A stretch of 64,000 nt of DNA from Hygrophila difformis (GCA_030278955.1 JAOANR010000003.1:61249628-61313627); one strand, 5' to 3'; positions 33,603 through 45,789 are shown, counted from the first letter of the stretch. Translations and numbers: made by a program. Notes: generated from the sequence alone by a model not told the origin.

Positions 33603-34158
33603 ATTGAATAAGGTAACTAAAGTTTTTCCTTTTTTTTCTTTTTTCTTTTTTTTTTTTTTTTTCTTTTTTTCCTTGTGGTGTATCTACATATCATCATCCA
33701 CACAATAAAATATCTTACCGATACGAATATGAGATCAACTCAAACTCCAAGCATTATAATTAATCTTTTATGCATTTGATAATTTTTTCTTGTTCAAAGT
33801 TTACTATCCTGTTATAATAGTGGCCTCATTATTAATAGTGGCCCTATGACCCGTTTGAGAATTAGTTATTAGCTGTTAACTAATTATGTGAGTAATTTGA
33901 GTAATAAATTAGTTAACATTAGTTGTTTGGCAGTTTTGTGGCAAATTTTTTGCCGAGATTAAGCTAATTCCAAATTGCTGCAATTTGCAGTGGTTTCAAA
34001 AAGAGCTGATTGAACACTATTTTAAGTTATTTTATCTTTTTAAATAAGCTAATTTATGTTAAATTGACTAAAATAAGCTAATTTAGCTTATCTGTCAAAC
34101 AAGGTCATACTACAAAACCATGTATGGAGTTGCAAAAAGTTTGAGGTAATAAATAATT
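33603..34158. other. AT-rich intergenic sequence
   Basis: T-rich low-complexity run at about 33626-33671; otherwise no gene or repeat end recognised. Confidence 0.5.
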
Positions 34159-34315
34159 CTTTTTTTTTTTTAAAATAGTCACACCCATGTGTTGGTAAAG
34201 GTGTGTAGGAGTCCAAACCACACAAATTATAAAGAGAGATAAAGGGGAGGGATAGGAGGCCGGGTGGGGATCGAACTCCCAACCTATGGTTTGAAAAATG
34301 GGGACTTGACCACTA
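34159..34315 (-). mobile_element. tRNA-derived SINE, family 1
   Basis: Minus-strand copy with A box (TAGTGGTCAAG), B box GTTCGATCCCC and poly-T at the plus-strand left end. Target duplication not resolved. Confidence 0.72.
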
Positions 34316-34700
34316 GTGTAATTTCTATCGCTTGGGCTCCCACACACCTTTACCGACACATGAGTATCAATATTTACCAAAAAAATAAGTCAACCTAAAA
34401 CCATTTCCTAACTCTTTTTTTTTCCCCAAACGCGCTCCTCACATTTTATAAACACCCATCCAAAAATAACACTCCTATTCCTAATTGAGGCATTCACCCC
34501 GTAATACTATGATTGTATATAAAATTTTCATTTGAATGATAATTATATAAGATGTAATAATTGGCAGTTGTAAATAATAAATTAAACATTTATTTCAGTA
34601 ATTACCAAATTCTAATTTCTAAACAGTAAAAGCTAGCTATCCCTCTCTAGCTAGCATCTAGCTTTTCACTCCAACATCTAAACTCTAATTTTAAATTTTA

Positions 34701-34959
34701 CTACCTCCGTTCTGAAATAAATGAGTCATTTGCATAGTAGTAACTATTCATTTAGTGACTTTGATCAAATTTTTCACATAGTTCTATAAGATAAAATATA
34801 GTCAAGTGAGATCTTGTTAGATTCGTCTAATCACGTAGTTTTAAAATATCAAATTTTTATAATTTTTACTTAAATACAATTTGAGTTATAAATATTTAAA
34901 AAAGTGTCTTGGACTGCGTGAAATGCAGAAGTGGAACACTTATTTGAGAACAGAGGAAG
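34701..34959. mobile_element. Stowaway-type MITE (diverged)
   Basis: Ends CTACCTCCGTTCT and AGAACAGAGGAAG, with TA at 34699-34700 and 34960-34961; 259 bp. Confidence 0.8.
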
Positions 34960-34961
34960 TA

Positions 34962-35589
34962 ATAACAAACACCATAACTTAAAATCATCTCAATTTAAAA
35001 CTATTTTTTAACCACTAACTTCAAATTTTAAACTAAACTCTAAGTATTTTCTGTACACTACAAGAATTTTATGTTCTGGCGCAATTGAAACTTTTGGATA
35101 AAATTTGGTCACTAAAGAAGTTAGCAACCCAATTTGCGACTGAAATTCGTTAGCTACAATACTTTTAACAACGAATCCGCAATATTTTTTTTAGTAGCGA
35201 TATACTTCCACTGGCCGACCTGCATATGCACTTGGGGCGCTTGTGGCTCCGAACTTGAGGTTTATCATTAAGCTTTTATAGAGGTGTTTGAATTTTACCA
35301 ATTTTACGTTGTGGGTAAGAAGAACATTGGAGAAGTAGTTGGGTTTTATTGTTGGTGGGCTTTTGTTAACCTAGGCCAATTTGTTGTTTATTTTCATTAA
35401 TCTATCTTAATCTTAATGAAACAAAATAAAAAACTTGGGTGATGTGGACATATTTTGGATTATATACACAAAATCCAAATACTAATATAATTCATTGGCT
35501 TGTGGATTTTCTAATAAGACATATATGTTGTGGTTTGATATTTATTGTTAAATGCTTATTTTATTTGGAAATTTAGAAATTTGACAATA
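34962..35589. other. Intergenic sequence with a CACTA-like terminus
   Basis: CACTACAAGAATTTT at about 35057 resembles a CACTA-type end, and a weak mirrored sequence lies near 35190-35205. No gene. The LTR element begins at 35595. Confidence 0.4.
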
Positions 35590-35594
35590 TATAT

Positions 35595-36255
35595 TGACAG
35601 TCCCTTGTGAGTAGGGTGTTAATGAGATGTATTGACAACACACACAATTGCAGAAATATAAGAACACAATTGTTTGTTGACCCGGTTCGGACCTCCTGTC
35701 CTACATCCGGGGGATTCCAATCCAGGCGAAGATTACTCAACTATGAACAAGAACAAACACAAGACTCGAGACCAATCCTGTTAACTCGATCTAGAAGCTG
35801 AATCTCTCCCCCTCAACTTCTAATCTCCCTAACTAGAATTACAGAGACAATCTTTGTTGTTCCTTCACCCTGTTGACGACCCTGAATCAAGAATCCTTTA
35901 AGCTATATCAAGAAGACTCCCTCTCCTTGATTTACAACTCGATCTAAATGATATACACTGAATTACAACACAATTCTATCAAGAACAAAAACTCTCATAA
36001 CATCTAAACATGAAGAACAAGTTTTTGGCTCTCTTGAAGTATATCTTCTAAAACGAACACTAAACTCACTTGGTAGAATATTGAAGATAATTGCTTAAAG
36101 TAAAGACTGACTCAAAGACTATTTATAAACTAAGAACATCTTGGTCTTTGAGTCCAGGTGCTGGTAAAGCTTTGATCTTTAAAACCATAACCGTATCGTT
36201 GTTAGAGCGTTGCAGTGACATCCAAATGATTCTGCATGAAATGTTAGTGCCAACA
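35595..36255 (-). repeat. 3' LTR of element 1
   Basis: TGACAGTCCC at the plus-strand left end and GTGCCAACA at the right end; same length and, by eye, same sequence as 43668-44328. Confidence 0.95.
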
Positions 36256-36676
36256 ATCTCCCCCTCATTTCATGAAGAGGTTGATTCATCACAAACAGGT
36301 CTCAAACCAGTATGATGAATAGCAGTTCAGAATACCAACCTAACAACAATGGTTAAAAGATCAAGTGCAACAGATGTAATTAACAGATAAGAGTAACACC
36401 AGCAGAACAAAATCACAAAATAAGAAGATCGATCAAATAAGTTCATGCAAATCTAGTTCATCAGCAAAATAAACCACAATCATCAGCAAAAGTAAACAAG
36501 CATCAGCATCCAAGAGTATCAAAAATAGTAACCAACAGAAATAGAAAATTAGTTACAGACCCAAATCAAATATCAAATTCAGTTTAGAATGTACCCCCCT
36601 CATAGTGTTGTCATCATCACCCAAAAACCACAGTCAGTCAGTCATATTGAGACCATACTTACTCCCCCTTGATGAA
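36256..36676 (-). other. 3' untranslated region with polypurine tract, element 1
   Basis: The minus-strand polypurine tract ATGAGGGGGAGAT (36256-36268) abuts the 3' LTR. Further purine runs of the same kind lie near 36593-36602 and 36661-36670. Multiple polypurine-like tracts before the 3' LTR have been described as a Sirevirus trait. No coding frame. Confidence 0.7.
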
Positions 36677-38232
36677 TCAAGCCTCCTCATCATCCTCCTC
36701 TCCAGTGTGTGGAGGATCAAATGAGCCAGGAAGAAGCTTCAACATGTTGTTGTTTTGCTTCCGGATGCGGAGGCCAGCATTGATGACAGTAGAAACCTCC
36801 TCATTCTGTCGAAGAATGATAGTCTTCAGGTGATTGACCAATGCAGTGCCGGACAGAGCAGGGCCAAGGAGGATGTCATTATGCATATTTCGTAGGTCAG
36901 TAGAGGGAGTGTTCTGCTTGATTGGAATGCGTTCTTCCTTAGGAACTTTGATCCCATTCTTTTTCAGAAAACGGGTAATCAAAGCAGGATAAGGAAGAAG
37001 ATCATTCTTGCCAATGGATCCGCGAGAATAACCTAGCATCTTGGAAAGAACAGAGAGACCAAAGTTTGTCATATTTAAATACTTTTCAATGCAAAACATG
37101 AGTTTACCCATATGAGAAGACACTTGACTGGCGTTGGTTGTTGGAAGGATGTTCGAACTACACAGACGGAAGAGACAGTTGTATTTGAGAGTGAGCTGCT
37201 GAACACGAAGCTGTCCCCTACCAAAAGCAACACTTTTGGTGTTTGAAATCTCATAAGCCACTTCGGCATTTGAGTTTGGCATGTAGCTCGTAACATCATC
37301 CAGGTTGCTGTTGAGCTGCACCTTTAACAACGCGTTGATAACTTGAGGAAAAATCTCCAAAATCTTGCCTCGTATGTAGATCTTCCCTCCGAATGGGGAT
37401 TCACCATCCAAGACATCAGGATGTAGGTTGGCGTAGAACTCCCGAACTAAGGCAGGAGAGTAGTCCTCTAGTTTAGTAGCCCAGTAAATGAGTTTTGTGT
37501 CTTCCAAAAACTTCAAAAATCCAAGTTCCTTGTAGATTGGATGAGTAAACTGCTCCTCTGTATGAAATCACGGTTGTTGAGATCTTTGGCAAACTTCTGT
37601 CCTTCCTTGTCGTAAAATCTGTAGTTTAGGGCATCACTAACAGTCATGGGGCCAACTTTCTTTGGTCGTTTCTGTGTTGTCTCGACAGCAGGTTGTTTAT
37701 CTTTCCTCTTGCGCGAACGAGTCACAGGGGTATGGGCAACTGGACGATGTTCCGGAGTAACCTCTCGATCAGGTTCGTCGTCCCTCAGTTGTTCGTCATC
37801 TCCAGTGACAACATCATCAGCAGTGTTTGAGTTGAACAGGTTGTCCTCATCGTCTTGAGGATATTCAGTGGTTGTTCCATCATCCCAATCAACAGAGAGA
37901 GTTTCTTTCTGTGGTGCTGGAAGGGCAGGTACAGGCGGTGCAGGAAGACTTCCAGCAGGGGGTAAGGACTCAAGAGGTAAAGCGTCAGTGACATTCTCAT
38001 CGGCAGGTTCATCATCGCCATTGTTGTCAACATTTTCTGCAGACGACGCTCCAGCTTGAGATGTTGAAGGAATTGATTCACTCAGCACTTGAAGAACAGA
38101 TGTAACTATTTGAACTGGATCAATAGGTGACTCCGTATTTGGTGGTATGGACGAATCGTTAGCAGTTTCAGAAGGAGATTTGGGGTTGGAAGAAGACGCC
38201 ATTTGAAGGAGAAGAAAGAAAAACTGCAACAC
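36677..38232 (-). pseudogene. Extra downstream ORF of element 1 (env-like position, function unknown)
   Basis: Lies between RNase H and the 3' LTR, where Sireviruses carry an env-like ORF. The first part (37513-38232) is a low-complexity acidic, Pro/Ser-rich region with a basic RKRKDKQP stretch. The second (36677-37516) contains LVREFYANL, which matches LVTQFYANL in element 2, and resembles the domain often labelled putative plant transposon protein. The two parts are in different frames; the break is near 37560. There is no clear membrane segment or signal peptide for an envelope. Confidence 0.65.
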
Positions 38233-38563
38233 TCAAAATAAACACAGAAAAGGAAGTAGTGCAGTAATAGAAATGAACAAGATATTTAAAGAGAGGAAAG
38301 AGGAGTCGAAACGTTTAACCACGATCACTTCAATCGGAGAAACGGCGAAGTAATGATGGCAGTTTTTGAGCGACGTGAGCTGCAGAGGTGAAGGGACGGT
38401 TACAGTCGTCACAGTGTGATGATGACACTCTGCAGACTTCAAATCAGAGATTCTCCCAAATGAAATCTTTCTTTTGTCTTTATCCGATTTCCCTCTCTAA
38501 TGTGCTTGGGCCTGAAAGGTTAGTATACAAAGAAAAACAAAATGGCCCAAAATATAACTAAAT

Positions 38564-41500
38564 TTAGTTTGTATAGAAACTTAGGCCCAGAATAGTTCTA
38601 AGCCTATCAAACTTATCTCCCTCCATGGCTTTGGTTAGGATGTCAGCGCGTTGCTCTGACGACCCTACATGTTGAATGTCACAAATATTTTCTTCAACCA
38701 AATCTCTAATGAAATGATACCTGATATCAATATGTTTGCTCCTATTGTGAAGTACAGGATTCTTAGAGATGTTTATAGCGCTTGTGTTGTCACACAATAC
38801 TACAAATTTCTCTTGATGCACTCCATAATCTGCCAAAGTTTGCTTCATCCACATAAGTTGAGAACAACAACATGTAGCTGCTATATATTCTGCTTCAGCT
38901 GTGGATAGAGCAACTATGTTCTGTTTCCTTGAGTACCAACTAACCAAATTGTTGCCGAGATAGAAACAACCTCCTGTTGTCGAACGTCTGTCATCACAAC
39001 TGCCAGCCCAGTCTGAATCTGTATATCCTATAAGATCCAATGATGACCTTTTAGAATACCAAATCCCAAGTCCAATGGTTCCCTTGATGTACCTCATAAT
39101 TCTCTTAGCTGCTTTAAGATGTGTCTCTTTGGGTTGAGCTTGAAATCTGGCACATACTCCAGTGCTGTATGAGATATCTGGTCTGGTTGCTGTTAGGTAG
39201 AGAAGACTACCAATCATGCTCCTGTAAAGCTTTTGATCAACATCACAACTAGAATCTGCTTTAGAAAGCTTCTCATGAATACCCTGTGGTGTTCTTGCTA
39301 CTTTGCTCTCTTCTAAGTTGAACTTCTTTAGCATATTGGTTGCATACTTCTCCTGAGATAAGAAGATCCCATCTTTTTCTTGTTTAATCTGTAATCCAAG
39401 GAAGTAATGCAATTCTCCAAGCATGCTCATCTCAAATTCAGTCTTCATGTCATGTATAAATCCATCTCTAAGTTCTTCTGAAGTAGATCCAAAAATAATA
39501 TCATCAACATAAACTTGAACTACAATGATATGCTTATCTGTGTGCTTGATGAAAAGTGTCTTATCCACATTTCCTCTTGTATATCCGTGGTCAACCAGGA
39601 ATTTTGACAGCCTCTCATACCAAGCACGAGGTGCTTGTTTAAGACCATATAGGGCTCCCTTCACTCTATAAACATAGTCTGGATGTTTGTGATCTTCAAA
39701 TCCAGCTGGTTGAGCTACATAAATTTCTTCCTTGATTTTCCCATTTAGAAAAGCAGTCTTGATGTCCATTTGATATAACTTGAAATCTAGATAACAAGCA
39801 ACAGATAACAAAATCCTTACAGCTTCCATTCTGGCCACTGGTGCATAAGTTTCTCCATAGTCTAAACCTTCAATCTGTGTGTAGCCTTGTGCTACCAATC
39901 TAGCTTTATTTCTGACTATGTTTCCATGCTCATCTTTCTTATTTCTGAAGATCCATTTGGTACCAATGATGTTGATGTTGTCAGGGGGTGGTACTAACTC
40001 CCATACAGAGTTTCTTTCAAACTGTAATAGCTCATCCTGCATGGCAGCTATCCAATACTCATCTTTGAAGGCTTCAGATGCATTCTTTGGTTCCATCTTG
40101 GATATAAAGCAGTTCATTCCAGCGAGTTGCTTGTAATCAACCTTCTTGTTTCTGGTTTGCCTAGGTGCATCCAATTCTCCAATAATATCAGTGTTAGAAT
40201 GATGCTTGAAAGTTCTTGGTCCTTTTCTCTTATCTATAACAGCAGTGTCAAGGGGTTGTTGCTCTTCTCTCAATATCAACCAAAGATTCTGATTCAATTC
40301 CAGTTTCTACATCAGCTACAGATGTTGACTCATGTGTTTCCTCAGATGGTGGATCAAATACAGGAAAATAATGCAGACCATCTTCATATTCAGATAATCC
40401 TTTAGCTAGAGAATCTTCAAATAGAACATTCGTAGATTCTATAACTTTCTTACTATCAGTCAGATAAACTCTGTAAGCTCTGGAGTTGTTAACATATCCC
40501 AAAAACAACCCTTTTTCTGATCTGGTATCAAACTTCTTAAGCTGCTCCCTGTCTCTGTAAACATGACAAGGACAACCAAATGTATGAAAATATCTAACAT
40601 TAGGAAGTTTATCATACCATATTTGATAAGGAGTGAAATTTGTCTTTGGCCTCAAAAGAACTCTGTTTGAAATGTGGCATGCTGTATTGACAGCTTCTGC
40701 CCAAAAAGTCTTTGGCAGTGTGCTCCCATGAAGCATAGATCTTGCCATCTCTTGTAAGGTTCTATTCTTCCTTTCTACAATCCCATTTTGTTGAGGAGTC
40801 TTTGGGGCAGAGAACTCTTGAGAAATTCCATGTTGTTTACAGAAGTCAGTGAACTGTTGATTATCAAACTCTCTCCCATGATCAGTTCTAATCCTTTTGA
40901 TTTTTCCTTGTTTTTGATTCATGATCTTCAGGCTTGTGGACTCAAAATACTCAAAGGCTTCATCTTTTGATCTGAGAAAACAAACAAAGGTAAATCTAGA
41001 AAAATCATCAACTATCACAAGTACATACCTTTTGCCATTAAGGCTTTCAACTTCCATTGGACCCATCAAGTCCATGTGAATGAGTTCAAGGCAGTGATTT
41101 GTGGTAATTTCATCAACTCGTTTGTGTTGAGCTTTGGTTTGTTTTCCTTTAGAACATCCTTCACAGACAATTTGAGAGTTGTTCTGTAGTTTTGGCAACC
41201 CTTTGACAGCTCCAGAAATGCTCAATTTATAGAGAGTTTGATAATTCAAGTGTGCCATTCTCTTGTGCCATAGGCTTGTAAGATCTTCTTTCAAAATTAA
41301 AGCCATGTCTACTGTTTCCTTTAGAACATAACAATTGTTAGTAGACCTTTTCCCTGACATGATACATTTGTAATCTTTAAAGACATAGCAAGTATTCATA
41401 TCAAATAGCACTAAAGAATTTTCATCACATAATTGGCTTATGGAAATCAAATTGGTAGTTAAACCATCAACAAAGTAAACCTTAGAGAGATTAGAAAGAA

Positions 41501-41849
41501 CTCCCTTTTCAATTTTACCATAACCAGTGATTTTGCTTTTGGAACCATCTCCATACATCACCTCTCCACAGTCTTGTTCTGTGAAATTTTGTAGTATATT
41601 TTTGGTTCCAGTCATATGCCTAGAGCATCCAGAATCAAAATACCACAAAGTGTTCTTTTGATGTGCCTGCAAAGATACAACAACAAGACCAAGTGACTGT
41701 TGATTAGAATGTTTAGGTATCCAGGCCTTACGAATCTGGATCTTCTTTTGTAGTTCTAACGTCGGCCAGACAACAGGTCTTCCATTTAAGAGATCTCGAA
41801 CAATCCTTAAACAAGTGTCTGCTTGATGACCAGGTAGACCACAATATAT
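38564..41849 (-). pseudogene. Element 1 pol: protease, integrase, RT, RNase H, one frameshift
   Basis: The upstream frame (40248-41849) continues in phase with gag after a stop. It contains a CCHC-like remnant, the protease motif [10 protein letters not shown], the GAG-pre-integrase HLNYQTLYKL, a C-x2-C zinc pair and the integrase core (VDDFSRFTFV, ERKNRTLQEMARSM). A one-frame shift near 40270, in a GA-rich run, leads to 38564-40297 with RT ([20 protein letters not shown]) and RNase H (STAEAEYIAA, HIDIRYHFIRD). All catalytic motifs are present, so the frameshift appears to be the only lesion inside pol. Confidence 0.88.
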
Positions 41850-43616
41850 TCAATCCCTTGAGTCTTGAGGTGCAATATTGACTTGAATTGGCACATTTCT
41901 ATAAGCAGCAGCATTGCTTGGCTGTTCACCAAGATATCCTCCACTAACAAAGTTTCTCTTGGTTGATTTGAAATTCTTTGCTTTACCTTTCTTCTTGTAT
42001 CCTATACCTGAAAGATCACCAGGTCTTTTGCACATAGAAAGAACTGAATCCAATTTATTTTTACATTTTACCGTTTGAGAGAGTTCATTGCATTTGGCTT
42101 GAAGTTGTAGATTTTCTGTGGCCAAACATGTCTTTGCATCAGAAAGTTTGGAGCATTCATCTTGAAGTTCCTCAACTTTGAGCTTTGCTAGCTTTAATTC
42201 CTTTTGTAATTTGATCTTTTCAGCAGATAGATTATCATAAGAAATTCCGAGGTCAGTCAGTTGTGTTAACAACTTTTTATTCTCATTGAAGGCTGTATCA
42301 TACTCGAACTTTAACTCTTCATATGCATCGGCCAGTTTTGAGTATATTTCACTGATATTACCTGCATCCATAGAATCATCTTCATCAGTAGAATAATCTA
42401 TTGAATTTGTCATACCTGGTTGGGGACTACAGTCTCGAATAGTCAAGGCGATAACATCTTCAGAGTCACTTTGTTGTTCCTCTGTTGCTTCAACATCGCA
42501 TTCATCATCACTGAGTGTAGCTTGATAAGCTTTTCCTTCTTTCCTTTTGGCAGTAGGACATTCCTTTTTGAGATGTCCTTTTCCACCACACTCGTAACAA
42601 ATAATAGAAGAGAATTTGTCAAATTTCTCAGGTTCCTTGAGTTTCTTGACATTACTGCCTTTGCCTTCGAACTTCTTAGATCCCTTGGACTGTTGTTTGT
42701 CAGAAGTTGAAACACCATGTGAACTGGATTTCTGAGGCTTGCCTTTCTGTAACTGTCTTGCTCTCTTTTCTTGAAGAAATTTGGCCATCCTTCTAGTGAT
42801 CAAGGATAACTCTTCATCTAAATCATCATCTGATTCCTCAATCTTTTCAGCCTTTAGAGCAATACTCTTCGATTTTCCTTTGCTCCTTGATTCGAGATGG
42901 TTCATTTCATAATTTTGCAAATTTCCAACCAGCTCTTCCAAAGTCATGGTGTTGGTCTTCTCACTCTCTTCAAGAACTGAGATCTTTCCAGAATACTTAG
43001 GAGAAACTGTACGTAGCATCTTGCGAACCAATTTTTGTTCATCAAAATGCATTCCAAGCTCTATGCATTGATTCACTACATTTTGAAATCTCTCAAAGTA
43101 TGTTGAAATATTTTCATCATCCGTCATCTCTAACCTGTCATATAGGGATTCAACACGATGTAATCGGGTTAGTTTAACATCGGCAGAACCTTCAAACCTG
43201 ACTTCAAGAAATCTTCACATCTCATAGGCATTTTTGCAATTCTTGATCATTCTGTGATGTGCCTCTTCCATGGCTCCGCTGATCGCGTTCATGGCTGCGT
43301 AATTCCCTTGTTTTGCGGCTCTTTCTGCTGCAGTTAATTCAGCCTTTCTAGCAAGTCGTGTAATCGGTGCAACAGGTGGTACAGCCGTTGTTGTGGTAGC
43401 AGTGGTAGAGGTAGTGTCTGTTGAAGCAGATGTCGTCGTCGTTGTTGTGACAACCGCAGGAATTTCAGTCCTTGTTGGTGGTTCCCATGCTTCTTCAACT
43501 GCATCCCAGACATCTTCTCCAAGAGCTCTGAGATAACACTCCATTCTTGATTTCCAGTAGCTAAAATTGTTTCCATCGAAGATTGGTGGACGAAGATGCG
43601 AAATTTCCCTACTCAT
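41850..43616 (-). pseudogene. Element 1 gag: coiled coil and zinc knuckle, stop-interrupted
   Basis: Starts at ATG 43616 (MSREISHLRPPIFDGNNFSY), the copia N-terminal gag pattern. An in-frame TGA lies at 43215-43217, after which the same frame continues. The retained parts include the gag core, zinc knuckle CYECGGKGHLKKEC and a long heptad-like coiled coil (about residues 265-360 of the 425-residue downstream frame). The frame ends at TGA 41850-41852, at the position of the first cysteine of a second zinc knuckle whose other residues (CGLPGHQADTC) follow in the same frame. Confidence 0.85.
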
Positions 43617-43653
43617 CTTGAATCTTGAATCTCCAGTAAACGTTTGAAAATTG

Positions 43654-43665
43654 GCTCTGATACCA
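43654..43665 (-). other. Primer-binding site, element 1
   Basis: TGGTATCAGAGC on the minus strand, two bases inside the 5' LTR. It complements the 3' end of plant initiator methionine tRNA, the usual copia primer. Confidence 0.93.
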
Positions 43666-43667
43666 AT

Positions 43668-44328
43668 TGACAGTCCCTTGTGAGTAGGGTGTTAATGAGA
43701 TGTATTGACAACACACACAATTGCAGAAATATAAGAACACAATTGTTTGTTGACCCGGTTCGGACCTCCTGTCCTACATCCGGGGGATTCCAATCCAGGC
43801 GAAGATTACTCAACTATGAACAAGAACAAACACAAGACTCGAGACCAATCCTGTTAACTCGATCTAGAAGCTGAATCTCTCCCCCTCAACTTCTAATCTC
43901 CCTAACTAGAATTACAGAGACAATCTTTGTTGTTCCTTCACCCTGTTGACGACCCTGAATCAAGAATCCTTTAAGCTATATCAAGAAGACTCCCTCTCCT
44001 TGATTTACAACTCGATCTAAATGATATACACTGAATTACAACACAATTCTATCAAGAACAAAAACTCTCATAACATCTAAACATGAAGAACAAGTTTTTG
44101 GCTCTCTTGAAGTATATCTTCTAAAACGAACACTAAACTCACTTGGTAGAATATTGAAGATAATTGCTTAAAGTAAAGACTGACTCAAAGACTATTTATA
44201 AACTAAGAACATCTTGGTCTTTGAGTCCAGGTGCTGGTAAAGCTTTGATCTTTAAAACCATAACCGTATCGTTGTTAGAGCGTTGCAGTGACATCCAAAT
44301 GATTCTGCATGAAATGTTAGTGCCAACA
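43668..44328 (-). repeat. 5' LTR of element 1
   Basis: 661 bp, TG...CA on either strand, promoter-bearing LTR for minus-strand transcription. Same as 35595-36255 by eye. Confidence 0.95.
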
Positions 44329-44333
44329 TATAT

Positions 44334-44779
44334 TTTTAATTTAATTGTCCAGTGAAATACTTTGATTTTGTTGATTTTAATTGGAAGATTTTATCATATT
44401 TAGGATAAGATGAAAATATATTTTCTTTTCAAGAGTTCAAAACCAAATGATGCTTCGACCAACTCTATAATTTAAATTCCAGTGATGGTAGCAATATTAG
44501 TAAAAACAGTCTGGGTAGAGAGTTAGATAATAATCCAATCGATAATAATCCTATTGAAATTAGAGATAAATTAAGGCGATCATATTTAGAAAAAGGATCC
44601 GTCAACCACTTGAACATAATTTTCTATCAAGTAATTTTTGTCAAGAAAATAAAATTTCAAGAAGCACGGTCCAAAAATTTTGTTTGTTAGAATTTAGTGT
44701 GTTTAAAGATGTTTTTTTTTTTTTTTTGGGTGTTATTTGTTTGGTGAAGGTCATTAACATGGAGAAAATGCATTTACAT
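44334..44779. other. AT-rich intergenic sequence
   Basis: Right flank of the element 1 target; the left part continues sequence interrupted at 35594. No gene seen. Confidence 0.5.
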
Positions 44780-45015
44780 TAGAGTTCGCCTCCAAACCCA
44801 ACAATATGCGTCCGCACTCTGTATACACCCCCGTTGCCGAATCAAATTGTCGTACTAATCGTTAAGAGATTGTTATAATTCTCCAATGCTCGATAAAATG
44901 CTACAACAATACAATATATTCACTAGTTTCATAATATAATTATCAGATTAAGACCAATATTGTCGTAATTAAAAATGACATTTGATGTCATTATAATAAC
45001 ATTATAACAATACCA
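44780..45015. repeat. Cluster spacer duplicon, copy 2 (both MITE sites empty)
   Basis: Related to the spacers at 32290, 45790 and 54955. It keeps uninterrupted versions of two sites that carry Stowaway insertions in other copies: ATAATATAATTATCAG (about 44933-44948) and AACATTATAACAATAC (about 44998-45013). Confidence 0.8.
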
Positions 45016-45108
45016 ATAATATTGTTAATCCTGATATTTGCTAGTAGTTTCCAAATACAAATTCCACCTTATTCTCTATAAATTAAAAGAGAGACTATCT
45101 TTTGACGA

Positions 45109-45123
45109 TATATATATATATAT
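45109..45123 (+). promoter_or_regulatory. TATA-rich stretch of gene G
   Basis: Alternating TATATATATATATAT, 43-57 nt upstream of the ATG at 45166. Confidence 0.55.
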
Positions 45124-45165
45124 GTAAAGAGTACTTGTCCCTAGCAAAATCTCAAGCTCACAACA

Positions 45166-45550
45166 ATGGCAAAAACTATAATTTCTACTTTCTTGGCTTT
45201 CTTCTTTGCCCTCTCTATTTCACGTAAGTAGTATTCATCATTTTTAGTATATACTGTATATATTTCTTTGTGGGGGTTATTGATGGATTGATTGTCGATT
45301 TTTATAAAATTGATTGATGACAATAGTTGGCAGCTACAATGAGGCAATGGAAGATATTGGTGGGAAGCTGATGGTGAACCGAAAAGTGCAGACATGCGTA
45401 ACTGGGTATGGTCGCTGCTCAATAGAATTTAATGATTCCGAATGCAATGGAAAATGTGTAAAAGATTGGACGGCCTACAATCCCAAAGGGGTTTGTGAAG
45501 ACTATCCCAATTCTGGAAGGCTATGCAATTGTTATCATGATTGTAAATAA
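45166..45550 (+). CDS. Defensin-like peptide gene G
   Basis: Exon 1 is 45166-45223 (58 nt; MAKTIISTFLAFFFALSIS, phase 1, donor GTAAGT). Exon 2 is 45327-45550 after GACAATAG. The product has 93 residues with eight cysteines spaced C-x6-C-x8-C-x3-C-x12-C-x9-C-x-C-x3-C and the motifs TGYGRC, GVCEDYP and SGRLCNCYHDC. It belongs with genes D and E, but its exon-2 start (LGSYNEAMEDIGG) resembles that of pseudogene F, linking the two groups. It lies between two copies of the spacer duplicon, 0.84 kb from the LTR element. Confidence 0.9.
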
Positions 45551-45789
45551 CTGATTTTTTGATGATGAGTTCAAAGCAATTTTATTACCATGGAGTTGCT
45601 GACATGGTTTGTAATAATAAGTGACTACAGTTTAATAAACATTTCATGAGTTAGTGACTTAGTGGCATCGGAAGGGGTTATAGTGTGCAGGAGGCTGCAC
45701 ATACGGCCACCATGTGTGATGTAGGAGTTGTGTTGTGTGATGTATGAAATGATATATTTTGTGTTGGGAGACATGTATTGTGTGTTGAG

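Larger units (their letters stand above)
35595..44328 (-). mobile_element. Sirevirus-like Ty1/copia LTR retrotransposon 1, complete
   Basis: 8734 bp on the minus strand, flanked by the 5-bp duplication TATAT (35590-35594 and 44329-44333). LTRs are 661 bp each, begin TG and end CA, and show no difference by eye. The primer site complements initiator tRNA-Met (TGGTATCAGAGC, minus strand, 43654-43665). Order in transcription: gag with coiled coil and zinc knuckle, protease, integrase, RT, RNase H, then an extra downstream reading region before the 3' LTR. The copia domain order, the gag coiled coil and the extra 3' region suggest the Sirevirus lineage. Several frame breaks are present despite the matching LTRs. 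Confidence 0.93.

Noticed and set aside
35607..35801. 64-residue frame in both LTRs of element 1 as a gene
   Set aside because: It is simply LTR sequence, duplicated at 43680-43874, with no homology.
37646..37858. Plus-strand frames in the extra ORF of element 1
   Set aside because: Antisense shadows of the low-complexity acidic region.
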